A DNA stretch of 64,000 bases from Symsagittifera roscoffensis (lineage: Eukaryota; Xenacoelomorpha; Acoela; Convolutidae). Location of the stretch: NCBI RefSeq assembly GCF_963678635.1, contig NC_087063.1, forward strand, positions 23,318,701 through 23,382,700, in the 5' to 3' direction. Shown one piece after another: positions 1 through 13,196 of the stretch. Position 1 is the first letter of the stretch, and the number at the start of each line of letters is the position of its first letter. The notes beneath the pieces were generated by a model. It made no database searches and had not been told where the DNA came from. It saw only the letters and a list, made by a program, of their open reading frames with translations. The position numbers and the translations under genes are program-made.

Positions 1-464
1 AGAAAATAAAAACGAATAACTGCCTATGATGCAAATTTATCAATTCAGTCGCAAAAGATATATGAGAAAATTATATTGTTTAGGGTAACGATTAGAATGT
101 TTACAGTTTTGGGTAACAATTTAAATGATTACAAATTTGGGTAACAATTTAAGTGGTTAAACAACAATTATGCATCAATCCATTTTAAAAGCATTTTTGT
201 AAGGATTTGATTCAATGACAAAAATCAGCTCCGAATTGTTTTTAGGGCCTCTTTTTGAGACCGGCGGTAAATTTGCTTCTAATTAGAAACTTATTGCAGA
301 CATCTTAATTTTAAAAACAGTTATCAGGACAAATGAAGTTATTGTTGAAATGTGAAACGGTGATTTTTGAAAAGTCAATTGACGAAACTGTGTTTCAGTC
401 CACGTGTAGTTAATCCAAATACCACCGGCTGCTAAGAACTGTAATAGTAACGGAGGTCGTGTCT
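1..464. other. 3' flank of the receptor gene
   Basis: AT-rich and without a gene. Holds an imperfect short tandem repeat at about 78-160 built on GGGTAACAATTTAA. No polyadenylation signal is obvious on the minus strand. Confidence 0.5.
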
Positions 465-734
465 CTAATTAGCTTTCGCATTCTGTGTCGAGCCTTGGTT
501 GAGAGTGCTGTTAAGGCGAATGGATCCGAACGAAGACTGTCGGTTGCTCGTTCCTGAATTTCTGTGACTCTGTACGAGGCGCGTGATGGAGAATCGGTGT
601 CCGCTCGCATTTCCCTGCTGTTCCATATTAGGCATGGCGCCCTTCCTGGTCGAGATTTTGGTCACGTTTTCGCGAGTGTTCAGTTCACGTGCAGCGAGCA
701 GAATGTAAATCCTTTTGAATTCATTATTCATTAG
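465..734 (-). CDS. Receptor exon 17, cytoplasmic tail and stop
   Basis: 90 codons including the TAA stop. It begins LMNNEFKRIYILLAAREL, a basic amphipathic start typical after TM7, then a Ser/Asn/Arg-rich tail ending QNAKAN. The acceptor is an AG-AG tandem (CTCAGAG) where the second AG is needed for frame. No AATAAA or ATTAAA is seen on the minus strand in the remaining 464 bases. Confidence 0.7.
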   Translation of the reverse strand, partial: LMNNEFKRIYILLAARELNTRENVTKISTRKGAMPNMEQQGNASGHRFSITRLVQSHRNSGTSNRQSSFGSIRLNSTLNQGSTQNAKAN

Positions 735-3098
735 CTCTGAGAGTATGAGTCGGAAATGCATATCAAATTTTACTATCCAGTTAGCAAAAATGTAGAAAAG
801 CAGCTATTTTTGCAGTGCTTATAAGTTTCAACTTACTTTTTCTTAATCGCATACTTTTTCTTGATACGTATCATATCAATTTTTTTTGAACGATCACAAA
901 ATCGTCTTAAATCAAATGTCTATTCTGGTTAGACAGCTTTGAGAGGAACCGAATTCTTTTTTAAATGGCTTTAAACTCAATTTCAAGGATGAAACTTATT
1001 AGAACGAAAAAATTAGGCTTGGAAAAGATTTTGAAACCCGAAGTTGGGTGCAAGAATGTTAGCAAGCAGGTCTAATGAAGATTACGCTCCTTTTGTACCA
1101 AATGACCAGACTGAAGACCCAAACTTCCAGTAGGTACAATAAAACACACGCAAAAAACCTTACTCTAGGCTGCTCTTTCGCTATTGATATCGAGATCATG
1201 ATATTCGTGATGCAATACAAAAAGAAAAGAAACACGAACAACACCTGTTTGTCTTGTCGCAGAAATTCGGACACAGCTTTAGCTTGGATGCTGATCACCA
1301 GAGCCAAAATGAGAAAGAGAAAGGGAATTACCACGTCCAGTAAGATAAGTTTGAAATTGAAAAAAGCCTTACAGAGTCTTTTCGATTAGTCCACCAACAC
1401 CGAAGCAAAACTGCCAATATGCACTTTGAAAAATATTTTTAGCCAGATATTAAGTGCAACAAATATTGGCCAAAACTGATTTTTCGCTCTTCGCCCTCAG
1501 GGATTTGACCCACTGCCGACCCAAAGAGTCCCTCTTTGTAATATTTTGAAATATCCATTTTTGGTGACGGACCCTAAAAGTTTTCTAAAGGCGCCCTCGG
1601 CGCCAATATAAAGTAATTTTGAGAGGGGAGCGCGCGCCAAAAAAAACGCAATTTTTTGGTCAAAATTTTCCAAAAAGTGCCAAAAAATGTTTTTTTTTGG
1701 CTTCTTTTTTCAAAACTTTGCGTGCGGCGCAGAAAATTTGGCCAAAAAAGGAAATTTTTAGTGGTTTGGGAGAGCTCGAAAATCAATTTATTGGACCTAA
1801 AAAAGATCGACAAAATTTTCTATTTTTTTTGAAAATCCCCCCTCGAGAAAATCCTAAATCCGCCCCTGAAGGGGCCCCTTCCTTGACGAGGGCGTCGGTG
1901 ATAACCAAACCCCCCCCCCATAAATACGCCCGTGTCCCGTATTCACTACCTCAATTATGCAATGGTCGGGTATCGAATAGAAAAGACCCGCGCCTTGCAC
2001 ACTCTGTAAACGTCCAGAAATGCCCAGTAGTGTTGGGGGTCGAACAGTTGGTTTGCCACTGTTTCCGGCTGAATAGTGATTCCGACCCCAAAACACACAG
2101 CAGTCAACGCCCACACTATCCAAGGCACCACTTGGACCGCCCTCGCATGGCCCATGGCATTGAAGAACTTATTCAAGAAGCGACTATAACACACCCGGGT
2201 TGACCAAAACTTATCATACAATTTCTATATATGAAAAACTTCTCACCATACAATTCCATACCTACAGAAAATTGTATGAAATCTCTATGATAAGTATTTT
2301 TCCATTTGGATTGTGTTTTGGATTTTGTAACGGAACACAAGAGGCAAAAACCTTGGTTTACTCATAGCACCAAAGGCTGGACGATCTTGCATTTACAATT
2401 CATAGAAAACGACCTGAATTGTCTTAGAGCTGTCTTTCACAAATGATAAAACGAAAGTAACAAATTTTTAAATTTTGCAAAATTTTTTAGCGATGACTAT
2501 TTTTCCGTGTATGGAGATCAACTCGGGTAAACCTATCAAACATATAGGTGATAGTAATTGTTAATGAATACAAGGAAACCGAAAGAAGGACAATTTTATA
2601 TTGATTTTTTGACTCTCGGGTTTCATTTGACGAACTAAACGAGCTCAATGTTCTTTCAGTTTTGTGAAACATTTATGCTTAATATAACCCACGTTGAAAA
2701 AACCGAAACAGCTCTACTGAGAGTTATGTAGATCTACTGTTGTTATTATAGAGCTGAAATTCAAGCGAGTTTCAAGCTGAGACTTCATTCAAAATCAAAC
2801 CATCAAAACGAGCTGAAAAAAAAGATGACGGAAATGAGTCGACGTCCTTTTGTTAAATTAATTGCATTATTATATGCAACTGGTGGCTTTTGAAGCAGTC
2901 AAGTAGGGGAGAATATTCCTACCACGCATCTCTACCCGACCTCAATTTAAATACCAATTTTGAAAATTTTGAAAAAGTACTTTGATTTTTTGTCGTTAAG
3001 TTCTTGAAAATTTTTATTGGTACTTGAACTATCAAGTTTTTGCGAAGCTTTGTTTTGTAATTAAATTTCAATGTTTTTGTAATTATCCCCCCCCCCAA

Positions 3099-3145
<47 letters not shown>

Positions 3146-6100
3146 TCTATGCCAAGTATAATTTTTTTTCTCATTTAGTAATGTCCTGCTTAGTTTCATT
3201 AGCCTAGTTCATTTCAACTTGCAATGGTTTCAAAACCGGCTCATTTTACCGACTACGATTCGCATTAATGAAAAAATGGCAAATCGTGCCAATTTCTTAA
3301 ATCTCAAATTTACTTTTTTCAATAGCGCAATAATTTTCTTAAAATTGAGCTCATTGCTTTGATACTTTTCTGCAAACAAAATAAATTCGTCAAAATGACT
3401 TTTTAAAAAGTTTAGCATTGTCTGGAGAAACAAAACCGTCTCAAACCAAATATTTTGTTGATTTCTTTGGAACTCGGAACAAAATTTTTTTTTGCTGCTG
3501 CCAAAAATTGAATTTTTTTGTCTCATTTTTGCTAAAAATGGTTTCTCTTTTGTTATCCCTCCAAAAAATCCCAAAACATTCCTGATGAAAGACATGATTT
3601 TGAGATAATTTTTTGAGATGATTTTGAGATAATAATAACGCTACTAATTCTGAAAAATTAAATTCATTTTTGGCGCCCTTCAAGCTTTTTGGCGCCAGGT
3701 ACAGTTTTGTTATTGTGTACGGTAATCTACCTTTGTTTTAACGAGTAAATAATTCAAAAAAAATAAAGTGCCAACAGGCAGTTGGAAAAAAGTCAATGAA
3801 CGCAAATAACAGAAAAAATACCGACTTGTCTTATTAGATGACCTTAAAAAGTCAATGAATTCAATTAAACAGAAAAAATACCGACTTTTTTCATTAAATA
3901 TCCTCAGAGCACTTTGAATTTCTGGAACAATTTTTGATTGCCACTTTTTCGATAAACTTGACCCAATATGAAAAAATAGGATCAAAAGGTAAACTTCCTT
4001 TTGTTTTTATTAGGAAATCTGAAAATTAAATTCCACTTTTGAAACTAGAAGTCGGTCACGGTTTTTGTGATTTTTACACTTTTGCTGTTCGATAGTGGAC
4101 TTTTCCTTCCTTTTAAAAAAAATGAACTGAATTTAAAAAGAAACCAAAAGTCAAACCGCAAAAAAATGAATTTGAGCCTGAACAAATTTTAAGACTTTTC
4201 TTGAAATGAGCAAAAAAAATCATCTCGATTTATATGAGAGTCAGAACTGCGTTCATCGACTCTTAAAAACTCAAACCATTACGGTCTAAATGATTTGATT
4301 TTCACTTATAGACACTTAACAAAATGCAGCTACTATGCAGATCAGTGGCGAATTTAGGGGGACTGCGCGCTTTCTCCTGCTCAAGGACCCGAACCCTTCA
4401 CCGCCCAAAACGTCCACTCTTGGATATTAATTTACGATATCCATTTTTGCCCTACTGGTCGTAAAACTTTTCTAAAGGCGCCTTTGGTGCCAATATACAT
4501 TATTTTAGAGGGGTGGCGCAATAAAAAATGCAGTTTTCTTGGTCAAAATCATCCAAAAAGTGCCAAAAAATGTCTGTTTGGTCTAATATTTCTGCAGGAA
4601 AGTCAACCTAAAAAAAGGTCATCTAATTTTTGATGAAAACCCCTCTTCCTCCTCTCGAGAAAAAACTAGATCCGCCCCGAGAAAAAACTAGATCCGCCCC
4701 TAGTGAAAAGAAGAAAGAGAGACGACGGTGTGCTGAGGATGAACAAACTCTGAGGATAGCCTTATGATGTTCTGACCTGCAGCAGTTTTTGCCCTTCTTG
4801 TTTCCTGCTCCTGTCATCTTGTGCAGTCTGGCGACGTAGAGGGCGATTGACATGTAGCGACAGCTGAAGCCGAACATGTTGCAGAAGCGGAACAGAGTGC
4901 AGCTCAACGTTGATGTGGAGGAGGAGGCGAAGTACAGACCAGTGAACGACAACAGCATGCCTATAGGTGTAGAGAGGACAAGATAACAATTGAGATCAGA
5001 TATTAAGATCGGAACAACATTTTTTTGTCTTTGACTTTCATCTATAGCTTACTAATTACTCAAACAAAAATTGCGGTGACAAATTGCAAACTGCCATTTG
5101 GAAAAGTATCAAGGACTGGAAATGTAGCAAAAAGGATTGGATTTTTTCCAGTTGTTGTCAAGTTCGAATGTCGAAGAAACATTTACATCATTTTGAACTT
5201 CAAGAAACTTTTGAGGTTGAAATTCCATAAAACTAATCCAATTTCAGAAAATTGGTTCAACATGTATATATTAACTCCGCATAAAAATCTAAGAAAAAAT
5301 AGCCAACAGACAGTTGGAAAACAGTCAATGAACGCAAGTAGAAAGATTAAAGTACTGACTTGTTTTTTGAAAAAATTTCAAATTTCGTTTCGAAGAAAAA
5401 ACAGATGTCTTAAAATTTTGAATTTCTAAAAAATTTAAAATAGTCATTTTTTGTTAACGTAAGCCAATTTAAAAAATCTGGTTCAATATGTAAATTTTTT
5501 GAAAATTCTGAAACTTTCAAAGAAATTTGTAAAATCTGAAAAAATTTTTCGGGGAAACCATCTTCGAAACCAAAATGCCGATAGCATTTTAGGTGATTTT
5601 TGCAATTTGCTGTTCAATAGTGGAGTTTGTCTTCCTTTTAAGAAAAGAAATGAACTAAAATTAAAAATAAATCAAAGTCAAACCGCGAAAAGTAGCTTTG
5701 AACCTGAACAAATTTTAAGACTTTTTCTCGACACGTCTATATAAAAAAGTTCATCGAGTTTTATTAAAACCTTTTTTGAGCCATTAAAAGGCATTCACGT
5801 TTTTTCACTGCGCTTAAAGAGCGTAATTTGCATTCATTTTAATGATCAGATTTGAATTGAAATTACATAGAACATGAAATTGTAAATAACTGAAATCATT
5901 GGATTTACAAAAACTAAGCTGCGAAAGATCGATTTTGAAGATAATCAAAAACTAAGACTTTTTAGTGAAGAAAAAACAAAAAACACCTAAATAAATGTGT
6001 TCACTTTGTTCATCGACGCTTAATCATTTTGCTTTGTTTATTCAGATTTTCAAAATTTTGAATTTAATTTTTGAGTTTCAGTTTTTCAGGCAGTTTCGTT

Positions 6101-9100
6101 TTAATTTGAGATTCAAAGTAGTCTTAAAATTACAGATATCTTATCTGCTAAAGCAGAAATAAATGTGAACATAACACTTTTTCTAATAAAATGAAACTAA
6201 ATTCACAGTTCTGAGATTCATACTTCCTACTTCATACTTCCTCGAACTTTTTTCCTTGAAAAAAAAACTTTAGCAAAATTGAAAATTTTCTGAACAATAT
6301 GACTCAAATGAAGTCTTCCAGAAAAAATCAAGAAAAATCGAAAAACCGTGTCTGTTACTATTTGAAGGGACAAAAAAAATGTTTCTCTAGGTGAATTGTT
6401 TTGGAAAAACCGGTTGAAATTCATAGTTATCAAAGCATGGTTATTGTTCCGACTTTCGATACGAAAGTAACGGAATATTTGTGCTCGGGGTGGGTTTTTT
6501 TTCTTCAGACAAATTTCGACTTTTTAACTAGCATTTTTTGACGGATTTTTTTAATATCATTCAAAAGGTATTGTTGTCCTGAGCTTGAATTTGAAACAGA
6601 TATTTTACCTGTGATCATTTTTTGTAAAGTTATGGGGGTTCAAAGATGGCCATTTTGGCCAATTTGGGACAATTAACGCGCGATAAATTTCGCGCTATAA
6701 ACGCGCAAGCGGAGAATTAATCCGTCTTAAAATCGTTCCAAATTGGTTGAAAGAATCTTATTTGCCATAATTGATTTGTTACAAGGAGCTAAATCTATCT
6801 TTTTGTACTTTAAATGGCGTGTGGGGTGATGATTTTCATTAAAAAAAAATTATTTGTATTTTATTACAATTAATTTTTTAATGTTTTTACTGCACCATAA
6901 AACCTTAAAAGGCAGTCGGAACCTTCAGGGCTTCGCCCTGATACGAGCAGTCTTGTTTTTATTTAAAATTTGCAGTTCAAAACAATAAAAAAAATTGATG
7001 CATGAAACAAAAATAAAAAAACATTGTTTTTTTCTCAGTTACTCAATAAGTCAAATGTTAACAATTAGGTGCGCACAAAATTTATGAAATGAGGCAACTG
7101 TTCATTTCATTTTTTTCTGGTTGTTCATAATCTTTGCAACGTTCAATATTTGCTTTCCAAGTTTTAGTGCGTGCATTGTTTCAAGCAGAATGCTATTTGA
7201 TTTTTTCCTTTGTGCTTGTCGCATAAAAAAGAGCTTGGGTTCCTTGAGGTTTTGGAAATCCGTTTTAAATTGACAGGTTTTAATAAGCTTGCTTGTTCTA
7301 TAACAAAAACAAAACGTTTCAATTTTCTCTGACTGGCTCTTTTTTGTCCCCGTGTTCAACCCGTACAACTGGCAGTAAAAAACAGCCACAAAATCAGCCA
7401 GCTAGCATATTAACAAGCTGAGCTGTTACATGACTGATACCTAAATGTTCTGCAGTAATTGCTAATTGCAAGTCATGCTAATTTCATTCAAATGATGTAG
7501 TTATGGCTGTTTAATCTACTGTGAGACATAAATTTTGGGTATGATATACACCTTGCAAAGTTTTGATTGGTTTATTCTTCCAGATGCATTTATAAGCCAC
7601 GCACAATTTTTGGTGCTGGATGACAGTAAAAAAAACTTTTTTTAGCGAATTGTTCAAATATTGTTACTAGTTACGTCAAATTATAAAAACTATAGTTACT
7701 TTTTTGTGTAACTATAGTTTCTTGTTAGTAGCCTGGAGGCATGCCAAAGAATCAGTTTGTCGCTAACTGAAAAATTTATTGCCATCTGAGGCTATTTTTC
7801 AAATCTTAAAAATCAACAGAAGTAATTGGAGAAACATATCTAACAGAAAATTATAAAAGTGTAAAAATAACAGCAAAACAAAACAAAAATCAATTGAAAA
7901 TTATTTAACAATTTTCAGCATAAAAAATTTGAACAAACTATTACATTAAAGTTTGTTGATTTTAAAACTTTGTTAAATATAAACTTTTTTTTCTTAATAA
8001 AATATTTAGAGAAAAATGTCTCAATAGATATTTTTTGTTCCTATTGAAGTTCAAAAAGATTAAAACTATTTTTGGAGCCAGAAATCAATATTTTGTGACA
8101 ATTTTAAGATTGCTATTGGATAGAAGAAGAGAAGTTTACCCTTCTTGACAAAATAACTGAAGTGAACTTAATAAAAAATCAAACCGCGAAAAAAGGAAAC
8201 ATGAGTGAAACGAATTTTTAGGATTTTTAAAAAATATGTTTCTTACAATTGTTGAAAAGTTCAATATTAGTCTTGTGTTAAAAAAGATACCCGTAGAAGC
8301 AAAACAGTCACCGGTGAAAGACAATTTTACAACGAGCGCTTGAAATGATGCATCTCTTCAAAACATCGATTACTCTAATTTTTGGGAAACTGTCACACTT
8401 GTTATTTTCCGCAAGGTGACGTTTCGGCTGGGTGACATGCCATCACTTGGATATTTATAGTGGTAAAAGTATTATCTTTTTTTTCAATATCCATTTTCAT
8501 GCATAAAAAATTTTTCAACCTCTTATTTTGTGTTGTGAAAATTCAATAATGAAGCCTCAAAAAACAGTGTCAGCGCTCATTAAAAATGATTTGACAATGA
8601 CTAGTTTGATTTAGTTCAAAAATCATACAAAGAATTAGATCAACTACCTCAGTAGTTAGTCATAAATTTATAAAAAGAAAAAAAGGAAAGATTTAAAGGG
8701 GAAAAAGGCTCGTAAAAACTGTACAAACATGGCACCTCTGATTCATCTATCCTTTCTATATAAATACTCGCGAATGGAGACCGAATTAGTTTCTTCTTTA
8801 TTAGACTACTTGCGTTTTCATTATCAAACATTAATTTTAAACATTAAAAAAAGGCAGCCTAAGAATCCAGTGGCTTTAACCAAACTTAATTTACCCAACT
8901 TTGTTTAAACATGCCGTCACTGGTTCCTTTGCTTACACGGTTCAAGGGAAGAGGGAACTGCCGTGTTGAAAGAAGGGCTGCTCGTATATCAGGGCAAAGT
9001 GCTGGATGTTCCTAAGCTCTTATGGCCTCAATTGATAAAACATGTTAAAAAAAGTTATCACTTGAGAAGTTTATTGTTCCGACTTTCGATACGAAAGTAA

Positions 9101-12100
9101 CGGAATATTTGTGCTCGGGGTGGGTTTTTTTAATCTTCAGACAAATTTCGACTTTTTAATTAGCCATTTTGACGGGATTTTCTTATATCACTCGAAAGCT
9201 ATTGTTGTCCTGAGCTTAATTTTGAAAAAATATTTCACCTGTGATTTTTCGTAAAGTTATGAGGGTTTAAAGATTGCCATTTTGGCCATTTTGACCAATT
9301 TGGGACAATTAACGAGCGATATAATTCGCGCTAATAACGCGTAAGCGGAGATTTAGTCCGTCCTATAAATTGTTCCAAATTGGTTGAACGAAGCTTATTT
9401 GCCAGAATTGAATTGTTACAAGGAGCGAAATCTATTGTTTTGTACTTTATATGGCGTGTGGGGGATGATTTTCAAAGAAAAAGTTTCAAATATTAGAAAA
9501 AAAAAATTTCATTTTATTTTATTTCATTTAAATTTTTATGTTATTACTGCTGCTCCATAAACCTTAAAAGGCAGTCGGAACATTCAGGGCTTCGCCCTGA
9601 TACGAGCAGTCTTGTTTCAATTTGAAATGATTTAACCCGCCCAACAATAATTAAGTATGCAGGGTCATTTATTGAGCGGTAACTAGGACGAACATTTATG
9701 GTTAGATCCTGTTGAGACGAAAACAGAACATAAAGCTACAAAAGTTTACGCCCCAACTATCTGTGAATGTCACAAAAGCAGATGAGAAATAAGAGCAGTA
9801 AGATATAAAGTTGTTAAAAGAAGAGCATAGCAAATATACAGTAAAACATAAGAAAAAATTCATTGAACGCAAGGAAACAGAAGAAAAACTCTCTGAGACT
9901 TTCGAATTTCAAAAAACTCTCTGAACTTCAAGCACAGTTTATGATTGACACTTTTTTGAAAAAATCAGCTCAATTTGAGAAAACCGGATCATTAGGTTAA
10001 GTATTCTCATTCAGGTGGAAATTTGAAAAAACCTACTTTCGAAATAAACGCGTGAAAAAATCTTTTTCCTGAAAAAAAAACATCAAAACCTAAAAAATAT
10101 TCTTTACTACGTTCAAAGACTCCTACCACACTACCTTAATCCTAAATACTCTGCAAGTTTCTTCGAAAGTCGGAATAATGAACGACTAAATTAATTGAAA
10201 CTAATTGGTGGCTTATTTTCATTTCAATCAATTAATTGATATTGGTCGGGCTCAGCAATCAAGCAATCAATCATTTCGCTAATGATCTCACCCAACACTA
10301 GTATGCGTGTGATCTGTATGGAGGACGCCTTCACTACTGGACTGGCATAGTTCACTATGAGCAGTACAGAGAGCAGCAGGGTGAAGAACACACCCAGTTT
10401 CGACATCACCTTCAAAGAACATAGACAACGATAGGAATACTTAACGTGGTATACGAATTTTAACAAACTGCTAAACTATCTTTCAAATCTTATATGTTAA
10501 AATTAACTTCTCGTAGTAATCAGTAAAAATCGCCAGCTGGGAAATTTTACAATAAATGTTCCGACAACGGTTCTTTTTGCAAGAAAAAAAATTACTGTTC
10601 AGTTTTTTTCCGACTTTTTTTTGCCAATTTTGCTCAGTTTTGCCAATTTTGCTCATTTGGAGGTGAATTGTATTAATTAGCTTATATAAAACTTTTAATT
10701 ATTTTATTCTCACTAATCTGCAGACTGATCGACTCTGTAAAAAAAATTTAAAAACCAATAGAATTACGAATGAATTGAGTTTGCCTTTTGGCTATTTATT
10801 CATGGCAGTCACTTTTGACACTAAAACTAACAACAAAATGTTGACACAATTTGAACAAACCCCCTCCCCCTCAACAACAACCACATCTATTTCTCTGTTT
10901 TTTATCGTGTTAAAAATCATGTCACAACTTAGATCATGTTCAAAAACCAACTTTTAACAAATGAACTTGAACTGAAGTCAGGTAGAAACCAAAAATCAAA
11001 CCGCGAAAGGTCAAATTTGAGCGTGAAAAACACTAAGAGTTTTTAGTAAAAAAAAAACGAAACCAACTTAATAAAAGACTTCATTTTGTTCATTGACACT
11101 GAATCACCCTCCTTTGTATAACCAGAAACTTGAATGTAACTCATAAGTTTTACTTTTTCTGATTCCAAACAGATTTAACCTTGCCTATATCCCTCTGCTA
11201 AAGCGAAAAAAACATGCGTTCTTAACGACTCTTCTAATGAAAGGAATGTAGACGCACTATTCAAAATTTGTCATGATATTGTTTCAAGAAAAAAAAACTT
11301 TAATGAATAATATTGAAGATTTTCTGAACAAACGAATCGAAAATCGAAAAAAGATTTGAAATCAAAACAAAGCAAAATCAAAAACCCATTTAGATTGCTC
11401 TTTAATAGGCAGAAAAAAATGCTCTTAAAATGAATTTCATCTTGAGAATTAACATCAATTCAACAAGCATAACCAACAGGCTGATCAAAAACTGTATGTG
11501 AACTCAAGAAGACCAAACCAATGACCTCTTAGTTAAATTCAAGGAGACTGATCCACTTTTAGTTTTGCAGAAAAATTTTATGTCCTGAAAATCATTGAAC
11601 TACAAGATTTTTTAATTGCTGACAGTCACACATTTTTTCTAAAAAATTCCCATTTCTCGAAAACTTGGTTCACTGGAAGGAAAACTTAAATATTAAAATT
11701 TACATTCAAATGAACTTGAACTGAAGTCAGGTAGAAACCAAAAATCGAATCACGAAAGGTCAAATTAGAGCGTGAAAAACACTAAGACTTTTTAGTGAAA
11801 AAAAAAACGAAACCAACTTAATAAAAGACTTCATTTTGTTCATTGACATTGAATCACTCTCCTTTGTATAACCAGAAACTTGAATGTAACTCTTAAGTTT
11901 TATTTTTTCTGATTCCAAACAGATTTAACATTGCCTATATCCCTCTGCTAAAGCGAAAAAAAAACATGCGTTCTTAACGACTCTTCTAATGAAAGGAATG
12001 TAGACGCACTATTCAAAATTTGTCATGATATTGTTTCAAGAAAAAAAACGTTAACGAATCATATTGAAGATTTTCCGAACAAACGAATCGAAAATCGAAA

Positions 12101-13156
12101 GAAGATTTGCAGTCAAAACAAAGCAAAATCAAAAACCCATTTAGATTGCTATTTAATAGGCAGAAAAAAATGCTCTTAAAATGAATTTCATCTTGAGAAT
12201 TAACATCAATTCAACAAGCATAACCAACAGGCAGATCAAAAACTGTATGTGAACTCAAGAAGACCAAACCAATGACCTGTTAGTTAAATTCAAGGAGACT
12301 GATCCATTTTTAGTTTTGCAGAAAAATTTTATGTCCTAAAAATCATTAAACTACAAGATTTTTTTAATTGCTGAAAGTAACGCATTTTTTTTAAAAGTTT
12401 CCCATTTCTCGAAAACTGGGTTCACTGGAAAACCTAAATATTAAAATCTATTTTCGAAATTTGAATCTATTTACGCTCTTTGGCGCTATTTGAGTGGGAC
12501 ACACTTTATGCGGATTTTCGGCTGGTTTATTCTCACTTATACTTTTGTAAGCCTACACAAGTTTTTTTGGTGCTACAAAACGGAATAAGAGCCTTGTTAA
12601 GGTGATTTTTTTAATTATTGGTGCTTTTTAGGTCATTGAATAAAACTTTCAGTTGAATTCTTTCGTAGCTATAGTTTCTTGTAAGTGGCCTTGAAGGCAA
12701 AAAATCAAGATGCCAAAGGGTTAATTTGCCGCAAATTCAAAAAACTGAACATTAAAAGTCAAATGCGGCCAAGTATGCGCGCGGAAATCTTATTCAACCA
12801 TTTAAAATACGTTTTTTTGCTGTCAACCTATGAAATTTTATGGGCCCAGCTGCCGAAATACGTGTCAAAAGTGAAGACTGGCTGACATTACAAACTTTTT
12901 GAGAGAGCTTCCTGTGAACTGGTGACACAGACAAAATCACACGAAGGAGAGACAACCAAGTAAAATTTCACAAAGAAAATAACTTGTAGATAAACAACAG
13001 GACAAAATGAAGACAAGACAAGACAAGACATTGAGACAGGGCATTAGGACAATTCAGGGAAGACAGTGAAATATGTAGTCACAAGAAAAACTGAAAGAAG
13101 GACACAAGAGAAAGAGAGAAAAAAAGAGAAAGAGAAAGAGATAGAAAGGACGCTAG

Positions 13157-13196
<40 letters not shown>

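Noticed and set aside
1075..1389. Plus-strand open frame of 104 codons
   Set aside because: Antisense shadow of receptor exon 16, whose frame encodes three membrane segments with matching splice sites.
1619..2203. Plus-strand frame of 194 codons, the longest outside the retroelements
   Set aside because: It spans the hAT MITE and the antisense of receptor exon 15; it is not a gene.
3230..3683. Overlapping Phe/Lys-rich minus frames
   Set aside because: Low-complexity AT-rich translation with no motif, codon bias or splice fit.
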